This document shows positions 51,415 to 61,100 of a stretch of DNA of 64,000 nucleotides, piece after piece. The DNA is from Semisulcospira habei (taxonomy: Eukaryota > Mollusca > Gastropoda > Semisulcospiridae). The stretch's first letter is position 1; each line of letters opens with the position of its first letter. The stretch is taken from the NCBI GenBank assembly GCA_036245525.1, contig BTPG01000006.1, positions 95,065,870 to 95,129,869 of the forward strand, given 5' to 3'. Under the pieces are notes generated by a model. It saw only the letters and a program-made list of their open reading frames with translations, ran no database searches and was not told the DNA's origin. The translations under genes and the position numbers were made by a program.

Positions 51415-53709
51415 TTGTGTTGCAGTTGGCAAGTCCGCACCTGTATCAGATGTGGACAATTCCAGTGGCCGAGTGATGGACATGAGGTGTGCCTGCCCTG
51501 TTCATCCTGTACCTCTTCCCAACCGTGCCTGGTCTGCGCCCCCTGGCGGGAAGAACAATGGACTCAGCTATGGGGTTTCTACCGTCGTGAACTGCCGACA
51601 CCAGCACGTATACAGGGCCATACACCGGTAAGAACCACAGACCCGACTAGTGGGTATTACCTGGTGAGAGGACAGTCTACGCCGCGCCTTCCGCCGCGAG
51701 CCCGTCCTCCTGGGCCGGCAGCGAACACAGACCCGACTAGTGCGCGCTGTCCGGTAGCAGAGACTAGAACTGAAGTTTCAGTCAGGCCTGCTTCTTTGAA
51801 CAATAAAGACACGCCGGTAATCACCACAGACCCGACTAGTGGTGCTTATCAGACGTTAGAACGTTCTCCATCGCGACTTCGGTCGCTAGCTCGTTCTACT
51901 ACACCGGCAGCAGGCACAGACCCGACTAGTGCACGCTGTCCGGTTCCGCCGATTCTATCGGCGCGAGAGAGAGTACAGTTACAGACTTCAGTTCCGGTAG
52001 CGGTCTCGACTCAGGAGAGGCCCGCTTCCCAGCAGAAGGATTCTCCGCCTCCACGCGTCGACAGAGTTCGGCGTTCAGGTACGGACCGTATCTCACCTCG
52101 TTCCAGAGAGCAGAAGCACCGGACGGTCTCCCGCTCTTCTCGCCAACGTTCACAGTCTAGGGACAGGTCACCGCGGCATAGGCGTGCCTCCAGATCTTCC
52201 CGTACCAGTCGGCCATCGCGGACGGTGTCCGGGGTCGGGTCTCCGCAAGTGGTTCGTCGGTCCAGACCGCATTCCCCAGTTATGAGACATTCTACTCGGA
52301 GAACGCGTCAATCATCTACTCCACCCTCTAGGCCGTCGTCGTCAAGAGTCAGTCGACGTTGCCGCCGCCACTCCCGTTCTAGGAGTCCCCACTCTCGTCG
52401 TGAGCCCTCCCCACGGGATAGGAGATTGCCTCGACGCTACGCTCACCGTTCTCGGTCTCGGTCTCAAGTAACCTCCCCGGTCCGTTCGTGGCGTCACCGC
52501 TCAGAGAGATTTTCGCCGGCCAAGGCCTTGGTCACATCCCGGCTCGTCGCGGAGGCTGGGCCCTCACTCGTAGCTCGAACCGGCCCCACCCACCTACCTA
52601 TGCAATTAGAGGATGACGCGCTCAGCCTTGCTCCCGAGGACTCAGTTTCGGCTTTACTTCAGGACGACAGCCCCGCGCACTCTATCCCGGCGCCCCCTGA
52701 CGTGGATCAAGATGAGCAGGAACAACATCCGTCAGCAGTGGGACACAGGTTGGAGACTCTGCGTGCCCTGGACGAGGCAGCTCGCATCATCTCGGCGTGC
52801 CTACCGCCGGAAGACTGTCCTCCTTCTCCGCCGGCGAAGAAGAAGGCTGCGGCCTATGTAGATGCGGAACTCCATACTAAGACCTTTAAGACGCTTCCTC
52901 AACCTCCGGGTTTCAGCAGCCTACGGGACGCGTTCTCGGCTCGACTCGCTCAGGGACACTTGGGCACCGCTGGATTCTTCAATGACTCTAAGTGGCCGGC
53001 GGACCTACACATGTTTTTTAGGCAATCTTGGTACGCGGGACATTCTCAGAGCTTTACCTGCGCACTACCCAAACCGGACCCAGCTGCTTGGGCCCTGGCG
53101 GCTATTCCGGCACGGACCCCTCTGCTTCCAGGAATCGATCAGACAGGTAATCTCATACGCAACGCCTTAGCCTCCGTGGGATTTCTTGACCTTCTGACTC
53201 AAGCCATGGTTCGTCGCGTAGAGGAGGCTTGGCATCCGTCCCTTATGCCGCTGCTGGGAGATCTGCTCGCTCTAGCTGTCTCTGGTAACCGTGCATCCTA
53301 CCACACCTGTGTCAACGCTATGGCTGCGGCGGCCAACTGTGACCTTTTGCGTCGGGATTTCCTCCTCCGCTCCTGCCCTCTCCCCAATGACCTGAAGCTT
53401 CAACTTCGTCAGGCGCCCCTTGGCGGAGAGCTTCTCTTCGGCCCCACGTGGTTAGCGGTTAAGGAGGCGAATAAGGACACCTGGCCAAGTCGTACAGTTC
53501 CTACTCCCTTTCAGCATACCCGCAGGACCCAGGGTCGCCCCCTGTGGGCGACTAGACCCGTTTCCCGGCCTTACACCAGAGGTGGACGTCTTCCCCCCAG
53601 CCCCCCTGCCTTCCCCCGTACCCGTCCTACTGCAGGATCCTCTTCGGCTCCCGCTTCCAGGACCTGGCCCAAGCCTGCCCGACGCCCCGGGCGGGGCAGG
53701 GCTTACTGA
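51415..53709 (+). CDS. DIRS gag-like protein, 764 aa
   Basis: The N-terminus has a zinc-finger-like cluster (CIRCGQFQWPSDGHEVCLPC, residues about 11-30, then CLVCAPW). Four TDPTSG/TDPTSA modules follow at about 94-nt spacing (51630-51930). Next comes a long arginine-serine-rich region (about residues 210-350, e.g. RSRSPHSRREPSPRDR). The conserved helical DIRS gag domain (about 470-690) carries GTAGFFNDSKWPADLHMFF and LPLLGDLLALAVSGN. It overlaps the RT ORF by 128 bp in another frame. The start is the first ATG; it may be spliced upstream. It would package element RNA. Confidence 0.85.
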   Translation: MCCSWQVRTCIRCGQFQWPSDGHEVCLPCSSCTSSQPCLVCAPWREEQWTQLWGFYRRELPTPARIQGHTPVRTTDPTSGYYLVRGQSTPRLPPRARPPGPAANTDPTSARCPVAETRTEVSVRPASLNNKDTPVITTDPTSGAYQTLERSPSRLRSLARSTTPAAGTDPTSARCPVPPILSARERVQLQTSVPVAVSTQERPASQQKDSPPPRVDRVRRSGTDRISPRSREQKHRTVSRSSRQRSQSRDRSPRHRRASRSSRTSRPSRTVSGVGSPQVVRRSRPHSPVMRHSTRRTRQSSTPPSRPSSSRVSRRCRRHSRSRSPHSRREPSPRDRRLPRRYAHRSRSRSQVTSPVRSWRHRSERFSPAKALVTSRLVAEAGPSLVARTGPTHLPMQLEDDALSLAPEDSVSALLQDDSPAHSIPAPPDVDQDEQEQHPSAVGHRLETLRALDEAARIISACLPPEDCPPSPPAKKKAAAYVDAELHTKTFKTLPQPPGFSSLRDAFSARLAQGHLGTAGFFNDSKWPADLHMFFRQSWYAGHSQSFTCALPKPDPAAWALAAIPARTPLLPGIDQTGNLIRNALASVGFLDLLTQAMVRRVEEAWHPSLMPLLGDLLALAVSGNRASYHTCVNAMAAAANCDLLRRDFLLRSCPLPNDLKLQLRQAPLGGELLFGPTWLAVKEANKDTWPSRTVPTPFQHTRRTQGRPLWATRPVSRPYTRGGRLPPSPPAFPRTRPTAGSSSAPASRTWPKPARRPGRGRAY

Positions 53710-55792
53710 CGTTCTCCACCTTCGGGCCCCGTCGACCGCGCTGGGACCTCCGGTCGGCGGGAGGCTCGCACGGCACAGCGCCGCCTGGCGGGCGCTGTTT
53801 CCGGACGACCCCTGGATTCTTTCAACCATCTCCCTCGGTCTGCGGATCTCGTTTCGCTCCCCGCCCCCACTGCGACGTACTCCGGCGTGGACCTTGGTTC
53901 CGACAGACCAGCTCAAGGCAGACGCTCTGCGCAACGAGGTGGCCGCCTTACTTCGAAAAGCAGCGACAGAGGTGGTGACACGACTCGACTCCCTAGCCTT
54001 CTACAGCCGGCTGTTCGTAGTTCCCAAACCAGGCGGCAAGTGGCGTCCTGTGATCGACCTCTCGGCGCTCAACAAGTTTATAGTAGCTCCACGTTTTCGC
54101 ATGGAGACAGCGCGGGCCCTGCGTGCCTCGGTGCAACCCTTCGACTTTGCAATCAGCCTGGACCTCGCGGATGCGTACCTTCACGAGCCCATGCACCCAG
54201 CGTCCAGACGTTATCTACGCTTCGCCTTCAAGGGTGTGGTATACCAGTTCCGCGCACTTCCCTTCGGCCTCAACCTCAGCCCATGGGTCTTCACACGCAT
54301 CATGGACGCCGTGGTGGCCAAGGCACGACGGACTTCCACGAGCCCCACGTCCAACTACCTGGACGACCTGCTCCTGAAGAATCAGACCCCTGCCGCCTTG
54401 GAAGTGGACCGGGATGCCTTGCTTCAGCTCCTCAAGACGCTGGGCTTCATAGTCAACTTCGGCAAGTCCGACCTCGTTCCGTCGCGCCATTTCGTTCACC
54501 TAGGCATGGAGTTCTACACCGACCGCAATATCGTCCGGCTGCCCGAACCCCGCATTCAGAAGCTGGCGGATCTAGCTCGGCAGGTATCCCAGAAGTCTTC
54601 GATCCCCGCCAGGCAGTGGCTTCAGTTGCTGGGGCTGATGAGCGCTGCAGCAGACCTTATTCCGTTAGGGCGTCTCTACTCCCGGCCGCTACAGTTGCAC
54701 CTTCTGCTACACTGGCGTCCGTCGACCTCCGACCTAGAGTCTCCGGTTCCGATTCCTTCGTTGCTCCGTCCTCACCTTCTACGCTGGGCGGACCCCCTCT
54801 GGCTCGCGACAGGAGTGCCGCTGTTCTCGCCACCGCCCTCCCTCTCCATCTGCGTAGACGCGAGCCTCTCCGGTTGGGGAGCACACCTTCTACCCTCCTT
54901 CGAGACGGCCTCCGGCCGGTGGGACCTGGATCTCCGGGACCGACACATCGACTGGTTGGAATTGGAAGCCGTCTGGCAAGCCCTTCGGGTGTGGGAATCT
55001 CGCCTGCTTCACCGGGAGCTACTGGTGTTGTCGGACAACTCTACGGTCGTCGCCTACATCCAGAAGCAGGGCGGGACCCGCTCCCCATCTCTCTGCATCC
55101 TCCTTTACCAAGTGCTCCGGTGGTGCGAGGATCGGGACATTCCTCTCCGTGCTCGTCATATCCCGGGCCACTTGAATGTGCTGGCCGACTCCCTCTCCCA
55201 TCGCGGTCAACTACTACACACCGAGTGGTCTCTGCGTCCAGACATCTTTCGGATGATCGGCGCTACCTGGGAGTCACCCATGATCGACCTTTTTGCCACG
55301 AGATGGAATCGCCAGCTCCCTCTGTTCGTCTCGCCGATTCCAGACCCCTTGGCCTGGGCAGTGGACGCCCTCTCCATCTCCTGGGATGGACTGGTCGCCT
55401 ACGCCTACCCACCCACGGTCCTCATCTCCAGGGTTCTTCTCAAGCTGAGAGGCAGCAACACTATCCTGTTTCTGGTGGCCCCGTTTTGTTGGACCAGGTC
55501 ATGGACGACCGACCTCCTGAATCTGGCAACGGCCCCCCCCCCACTACAGCTACCCACTCCACGAACGATGCTCAAGCAACCTCGGCAGACTCTGTACCAT
55601 CCTTGTCCAGAACGTCTCCTCCTCCACGCCTGGAGGTTGTCCGGCAAGCCCTCACCGCTAGAGGCTTCTCAGGTGCGGCAGTGGACGCGATCGCTACAGC
55701 CCGCAGAGCCTCGACCAGACGAGTTTACGAGGGCAAGTGGAGAGTTCTCAGCACCTGGTGTGACGATAGACGCCTCTCCCCCACCGAGTTGA
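53582..55792 (+). CDS. DIRS reverse transcriptase-RNase H, 736 aa
   Basis: RT motifs: FVVPKPGGKWRPVIDLSALNK (145-165), SLDLADAYLHEP (192-203), FRALPFGLNLSPWVFTRIMD (223-242), catalytic YLDD (259-262), and a LGMEFY primer-grip element. The RNase H has SICVDASLSGWGAHL (about 420), LELEAVWQAL, LVLSDNSTVVAYIQKQGG (about 480) and ARHIPGHLNVLADSLSHRG (about 520). RT acts on a single-stranded circular intermediate in this class. No stop or shift; the last 290 bp overlap the recombinase frame. The true start may be downstream of 53582, since the first ~75 residues are proline-rich and overlap gag. Confidence 0.93.
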   Translation: MDVFPPAPLPSPVPVLLQDPLRLPLPGPGPSLPDAPGGAGLTDVLHLRAPSTALGPPVGGRLARHSAAWRALFPDDPWILSTISLGLRISFRSPPPLRRTPAWTLVPTDQLKADALRNEVAALLRKAATEVVTRLDSLAFYSRLFVVPKPGGKWRPVIDLSALNKFIVAPRFRMETARALRASVQPFDFAISLDLADAYLHEPMHPASRRYLRFAFKGVVYQFRALPFGLNLSPWVFTRIMDAVVAKARRTSTSPTSNYLDDLLLKNQTPAALEVDRDALLQLLKTLGFIVNFGKSDLVPSRHFVHLGMEFYTDRNIVRLPEPRIQKLADLARQVSQKSSIPARQWLQLLGLMSAAADLIPLGRLYSRPLQLHLLLHWRPSTSDLESPVPIPSLLRPHLLRWADPLWLATGVPLFSPPPSLSICVDASLSGWGAHLLPSFETASGRWDLDLRDRHIDWLELEAVWQALRVWESRLLHRELLVLSDNSTVVAYIQKQGGTRSPSLCILLYQVLRWCEDRDIPLRARHIPGHLNVLADSLSHRGQLLHTEWSLRPDIFRMIGATWESPMIDLFATRWNRQLPLFVSPIPDPLAWAVDALSISWDGLVAYAYPPTVLISRVLLKLRGSNTILFLVAPFCWTRSWTTDLLNLATAPPPLQLPTPRTMLKQPRQTLYHPCPERLLLHAWRLSGKPSPLEASQVRQWTRSLQPAEPRPDEFTRASGEFSAPGVTIDASPPPS

Positions 55793-56694
55793 CAGTCCCT
55801 CAGCTGGCGGATTTCTTCCTCTGGCTTTTTCACGACCAGTGTTTAGCTCCCATCACCATTCGAGGTTACCTGGCCATGATCGCTGATACTTACAGGCATC
55901 TGGGACGTCCCGACCCGGGCGCCTGCAAGGACCTCGCCGATCTGATGGGCCATTTCGGTCTGCATCGTCCCGCTCTACGTACACTGTTACCACGTTGGGA
56001 CCTACCTTGGGTCCTCACTTGGCTCAACTCGGCCCGCTTTGAGCCTTTACAGCTGGCGAGACTACTGGACGTGACGAGAAAGACCTGCTTCTTGCTAGCC
56101 CTCGCCTCAGCCTCCAGAGTCAGTGAGCTGCACGCCCTCTCTACTCGCCCCACCTGTTTACAATTCCGGACGGACGGTTCGGTGCAGCTGCTTCCCGACC
56201 CGACCTTCCTAGCCAAGACCAGATCGCCACTCTTGGCACCACAATTGGTCACCATACTACCACTCAGAGAACCACGCTCCAATCGAGAGTCCAGACAGCA
56301 GGACCCAGTTCGAGCGTTACGTGTGTACCTGCGCCGGACCAAGCCCCTCCGCAGGGGACGCACCCGCCTTTTTCTTCCTCTGTCCCCAGGTAGACAGGAC
56401 ATCTCAGCCCAGACTATATCCTCCTGGCTTCGGTGGGTGATAAGATCCGCCTACCAGGAACTCGCCCCTGATGCAGCTAAACGCATGAGGATCAGGGCGC
56501 ACGAGATCAGAGCCATGGCCACGAGCCTCGCATTCGAACGCAACTGTGCGGTCATGGACATCGTGGCGGCTGTGGGCTGGCGAACAGAGAACACCTTCGC
56601 TCGCTTCTACCTGAGGGACCTCTCCGGCCAGCGGCAGAATCTAGCGCTGGTGGGAGACATCGTGGCGGCGCAACACTCCCTCCCGGCGCCCTAG
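55501..56694 (+). CDS. DIRS tyrosine recombinase, 397 aa
   Basis: The start at 55501 is the first ATG near the homologous region; the frame is open far upstream only because of base composition. An N-terminal SAM-like domain (RRVYEGKWRVLSTWCDD ... PITIRGYLAMIADTYRHLG) precedes the catalytic domain. That domain has Arg in ASASRVSELHAL (about 206), His-x-x-Arg in RAHEIRAMATSLAF (about 333-336) and the nucleophile Tyr in TFARFYLRDL (about 369). It integrates the circular DNA intermediate without a target duplication. All catalytic residues are present, so the element could be recently active. Confidence 0.93.
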   Translation: MDDRPPESGNGPPPTTATHSTNDAQATSADSVPSLSRTSPPPRLEVVRQALTARGFSGAAVDAIATARRASTRRVYEGKWRVLSTWCDDRRLSPTELTVPQLADFFLWLFHDQCLAPITIRGYLAMIADTYRHLGRPDPGACKDLADLMGHFGLHRPALRTLLPRWDLPWVLTWLNSARFEPLQLARLLDVTRKTCFLLALASASRVSELHALSTRPTCLQFRTDGSVQLLPDPTFLAKTRSPLLAPQLVTILPLREPRSNRESRQQDPVRALRVYLRRTKPLRRGRTRLFLPLSPGRQDISAQTISSWLRWVIRSAYQELAPDAAKRMRIRAHEIRAMATSLAFERNCAVMDIVAAVGWRTENTFARFYLRDLSGQRQNLALVGDIVAAQHSLPAP

Positions 56695-56810
56695 GCGCCG
56701 TAAGTATCTTCACTAAAATTAGAGGGAGGTTGCTTGGGGTGGACTTTCTAGTAGCTTCGATGGCAGGGGTAGGGCGGTTAGCGGCACCCGCCTCCTTTTC
56801 GGGATTCTTC

Positions 56811-56904
56811 CTAGTTGTAATACCATCGGTAATATGTTTTGAGAAAACAAACGTATTTTTCTTTAAAATAAGTTTTTTTGAAAAATACTTACCGATGGTA
56901 TTAC
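56811..56904. repeat. DIRS internal complementary region
   Basis: CTAGTTGTAATACCATCGGT ... GAAAACAAACG is the complement of the left end, and ACGTATTTTTCTTTAAAATA ... TTACCGATGGTATTAC that of the right end. They are fused at the shared CGT, the template for end repair through a circle. Confidence 0.92.
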
Positions 56905-56946
56905 TCGAAGGTCCCTCCCACCTGCCCCGCTCGCCGCTGCGCCGCT

Positions 56947-57168
56947 AAGAAACTGACTGGTGGTTTGAGCACTGAGCACATGCGTGGTTGAACCGGAAGG
57001 GAGGCTACCGGGTTTCCGCCTAACCTATGGCGCCCCTCTCCTGCCATCATGGCCATTATCGTACACAACAATTTTTGGGCTAAAATTAGACTAGCTAAGA
57101 AACATTTCCTAGTTGTAATACCATCGGTAAGTATTTTTCAAAAAAACTTATTTTAAAGAAAAATACGT
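56947..57168 (-). repeat. DIRS right inverted terminal repeat
   Basis: AAGAAACTGACTGGTGGTTT ... CTAGTTGTAATACCATCGGT, then the right-specific end GTATTTTTCAAAAAAACTTA ... AAATACGT. Confidence 0.92.
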
Positions 57169-57172
57169 ATTT

Positions 57173-58165
57173 ACGAATGAATGGCAGACAATGATGTTCC
57201 AAGAGATGTTTAGGAGTGATTCGCGTGCGTACAAACTCTGCGGTAAAATGACTACTACCATCTGGGGAGGTTACTACTCCCTAAAAGTGAAAAAGTACGT
57301 CCCTCTCCCCCTCCGGTGCTTTAAGTGCCAAAATTATGGCCATGGGCAGAAGACATGCCGCCAGGCAGAGGCTCTATGCGCCCGCTGCACTAAGCCCGGA
57401 CACTCTGCTGAGTCCTGCACAGCCATCCCCCTGTGTGTGAATTGCCAGGGGGCGCATATGGCTTCGGACAAGAAGTGCCCTCGTTGGATCTCCGAGTGCA
57501 GGATTCAGCAGGTGCGGGTGGAGAAGGGGCTGTCCTTTGCGGACGCCAAAAAAATGGTTGATGGCCCTGGTGCAGCTGAGGCTGCGCCAAACTCAAATAA
57601 CAACTTTGTGTATACTTTCAGTGCTGTGGTGGCAGGCAAGCGCCCCACCAAAGACTTCTCTTGTCAAACCCCAACTTCTTGGTTGGGGGCGGAGCCTCGG
57701 ATCTTCTCGCCCCTGGAGAGTAACCATCCTCCGGTTTTGATGAGGAGCCAGGGAACGCAGAAGGCAGATGTTGCCGGTCCGGTGGCACCGCCTTCTGCTG
57801 CCCCTAAGCCTCAGCCCCCATCCAAACCTGTCAATCTTACTACAAAGGCTTCTGGCTCTGGTCAGCCTTCTAAGGCCGCCAACTCTGGCGGCAGGAACGC
57901 TGCCCTGGCCCAGAAGTCTAAGAAAGTTACGGGACCGCTGTGCGTACGGGCCCAGAAGGGGGACACTGATGTCCCCCTTCAAAACAAATATGCTGCATTG
58001 GAGGAGCAGATGGAGGGGGTGGAGGTTGTCGTAGCTGGTGCTGCGGCAGCTTCTCCCCCCTCATCTCCGAGGAACCAGAGGAGGCCCGGGAGTCGACCCC
58101 CCTGTTTCTTCGACTCCTTCCAAGGCACAGGAAAAGGGGGGAAGGAACTCTTCTCCTACACATAA
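57173..58165 (+). CDS. LINE ORF1 (zinc-knuckle nucleic-acid-binding protein), 5' part cut by DIRS
   Basis: Open from TNEWQTMMFQ. Residues LPLRCFKCQNYGHGQKTC, CARCTKPGHSAESC and CVNCQGAHMASDKKC form three consecutive CCHC-type knuckles, as in I-clade ORF1 proteins. A low-complexity P/A/S-rich C-terminal half follows. The first ATG in this remnant is at 57191. Its N-terminus lies on the far side of the DIRS at about 50570-50654. Confidence 0.85.
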   Translation, partial: TNEWQTMMFQEMFRSDSRAYKLCGKMTTTIWGGYYSLKVKKYVPLPLRCFKCQNYGHGQKTCRQAEALCARCTKPGHSAESCTAIPLCVNCQGAHMASDKKCPRWISECRIQQVRVEKGLSFADAKKMVDGPGAAEAAPNSNNNFVYTFSAVVAGKRPTKDFSCQTPTSWLGAEPRIFSPLESNHPPVLMRSQGTQKADVAGPVAPPSAAPKPQPPSKPVNLTTKASGSGQPSKAANSGGRNAALAQKSKKVTGPLCVRAQKGDTDVPLQNKYAALEEQMEGVEVVVAGAAAASPPSSPRNQRRPGSRPPCFFDSFQGTGKGGKELFSYT

Positions 58166-58174
58166 AACCTAACC

Positions 58175-61100
58175 ATGTACTCTCTGCTTCAGTGGAATTG
58201 TCGTGGTTTTCACACCAACTTTGAAGAATTACGCCTTCTAGTCAAGTCCTATAACCCCTCGGTAATATCTCTTCAGGAGACTTACCTGAAGACTTCTGAC
58301 CCTGTCTCCTTTAATGGTTTTAATGCTATCCATAAAGGTTCTGATTCGGAGAGACGCTCGGGTGGAGTGACTCTTCTCATTAGTTTTTATGTAGCCCCGT
58401 TAGTGTTGACACCTGTCTTCAGGTTGTCGCAGCTCGGGTTACCTTAAAGAAGACTATAACCATATGCAGTATTTATCTGCCACCATCCCTGCGGGTCTGT
58501 TGTAATGATTTTTTTAATTTAGTAGATCAACTGCCCCCTCCCTTTATTCTCATGGGGGATTTTAACGGTCACGCTCACCTTTGGGGTAGTGACCACTATG
58601 ATGGCAGAGGTCAGATGTTAGAAGATGTTTTTTCTCAACTTAACCTATGTGTCTTTAACGATGGTTCACCTACATACTCTAACCCAGGTTCAGGATCTAG
58701 TTCTATTCTAGACCTCACTGTGTGTGATCCTTCTCTCATGCTGGATTTTGACTGGAAGGTTCACGAAGACCTGTGTGGTAGTGACCACTTCCCAGTAGTC
58801 CTGTCATCGGTCAGCTGTGGGGAGGATCCACCGGTGGGGCGCTGGAATCTCAAGAAAGCTAACTGGCCTCTGTTCGCCTCTCTCTGACAGTCTCGTATTA
58901 CAGAGGAGGTGGTCATGTCAGCTGAAGAACCTGTTTCTTCTTTTACTACTATTTTGTTGGACGTAGCGGGTGAAACCATCCCTAAAACTTCCGCATCAAT
59001 CCCTCGGAAGCCGAGAGTACCATGGTTTAATGAGGAGTGCCGCAAGGCCCAAAAAGCGTGCAGATCTGCTCAGCGACGTGCTTTCCGTAATCCGTCGCAA
59101 GTGAATATTTTAACCTTTAAAAGACAGAGGGCGAAAGCCCGTTACATTTTTAAACGTGAACGCCATACTTCCTGGAGACGCTTCGTCTCATCTTTAACTT
59201 CTCGGACTCCGTCCCAGAAAACCCCACCCGGGTATGCCCTGGGGGACTTGGGTGGGGTTAGGTATTTTTTAGTTCCCAGGGTCACCCTGGTCAGCCCCAC
59301 AGGGTGGGTTTTTCTCTCTATTCTGGGGCATGTGTTTCTGTCTACCCTTTGTCCATTCACCTGTATTTGCCTTTTTAAAACTCTCCCTACTGTCTGCACT
59401 GCCTGTAGCTCTTGATATTGGATGTGTGTTGCTAAATGGTTTTAGCTTTATTTAGGCCCCATGTGTTAGGTTTATTTAATGTATTTGACCGGCTGGCGAC
59501 ATACATTCAATGTTCTGTTTAGTTTTTTTTTTTTTCACAAGCAGTGCAGGCACGTCCTGAGAAAGCCTTGTTGCTGTCGGGACGTTAAGCAATGTACAAT
59601 CAATCAATCAATCCGTCCCAGAAAGTCTGGAGGGCTGTTCAAAGAATTAGGGGCAGGGGTGGCTCGGCTTCTGTCGGCCATCTTAGAGATGGTGCCAGCT
59701 TGGTCACAGATAAAAAAGCTGTAGCCAAATTGCTTGCCTCCACCATTGCCCATAATTCTTCAACAGAGCATTCACCCTTCTTCCAGAGAGAGAAGGAGAA
59801 GCGTGAGTCTCGTATTTGTGATTTTAAGTCCGATAACTCAGAAGACTATAATGCCCCTTTTACATTATCCGAATTGCAGCAAGCCTTGCAGAAATGTAAT
59901 GACTCTGCTGCTGGCCTAGATACCATCCACTATCAATTCCTAACGCATCTGCCAGAGAGGTCACTCCTTGTACTTCTCAAGGCCTTTAACCATATCTGGA
60001 GAACTGGTCATTTTCCGCCGTCTTGGCACCAGGCTGTGGTTGTACCGATCCCCAAGCCGGGTAAGGATCCTTCCGACCCGGGCAACTACCGGCCTATCGC
60101 TTTGAATCATGTTTATGTAAAACTATGGAGCGCCTGGTCAACGCCTGCCTGGTGTGGCATCTTGAGTCACAGGGTCTCCTCACAGACCTCCAGTGCGGTT
60201 TCCGGCGCTTCCGTAGTACAACTGACCATTTAGTCCGCTTTGAATCATTTATTCGAGATGCTTTTGTCAACAAACGGCATGTCTATGCAATTTTCTTCGA
60301 TCTTGAGAAGGCATATGACACTACCTGGAAGTATGGCATAATGTCTGACTTGTTGGACATGGGTTTTAAAGGGCACTTGCCCGTTTTTATTAACAATTTT
60401 TTGACTAACCGGTCGTTCCATGTCCGTGTGGGCTCCACCCTCTCCGACTCCTTTGAACAGGAGATGGGTGTCCCACAGGGCAGCATTCTATCTCCTGTTT
60501 TATTTAGTATTAAAATTAATAACATTGTAAAGGCCGTCATGGATGATTCTGAATGCTCTTTGTTTGTTGATGACTTTGCTTTGTGCACACGTGGTCGAGG
60601 ACTTGTGTCCCTTGAGAGGCGCTTGCAGCTGTGCGTTGATCGCATCCAGTGGTGGGTGTCTCTCAATGGATTCAAGTTCTCGCCCTCCAAGACTGTCTGT
60701 GTGCATTTTACTAACCAGACGAAATTTTTTCCAGAACCTAGCCTGAGCATTGCTGGAGTGCCGATTAAGGTGGCCGAGGAGGCAAAGTTTCTGGGGGTCA
60801 TCTTTGACAAAAGACTTACCTTCTGCAACCATATTAATTACCTTAGAACCTCTTGTCAGAAGGCTCTCGACGTTCTTCGTGTCGTCGGTCGTACTGACTG
60901 GGGTGCGGACCGTACTGTCTTACTTCGACTGTACCGGGCCCTTGTTCGGTCCAAACTGGATTACGGCTCTGTGGTGTATGGCTCAGCTTCCAAGTCTGTG
61001 CTACAGCGTCTGAACACAATTCACCATCAGGGTCTGCGGATATGTCTTGGGGCCTTCAGGACGTCTCCAGTTCCTAGTCTGTATGCCGAGGCAGGGGAGC

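Larger units (their letters stand above)
50655..57168 (+). mobile_element. DIRS-type tyrosine-recombinase retrotransposon, structurally complete (6,514 bp)
   Basis: The left terminus starts CGTTTGTTTTCTAAAAACAC and the right ends CTTATTTTAAAGAAAAATAC + GT. The ~180-bp inverted repeats are 50678-50859 and 56947-57130. An internal complementary region at 56811-56904 equals the complement of the two outer ends joined across a CGT, the defining DIRS arrangement. Three overlapping ORFs (gag, RT-RNase H, tyrosine recombinase) are all open. G/C-rich relative to its surroundings. No target duplication, as expected for recombinase-mediated insertion. Confidence 0.93.

Noticed and set aside
53887..55500. 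Long plus-strand frame preceding the DIRS recombinase
   Set aside because: It overlaps the RT in another frame and shows no conserved motifs; only the part after 55501 encodes the recombinase.
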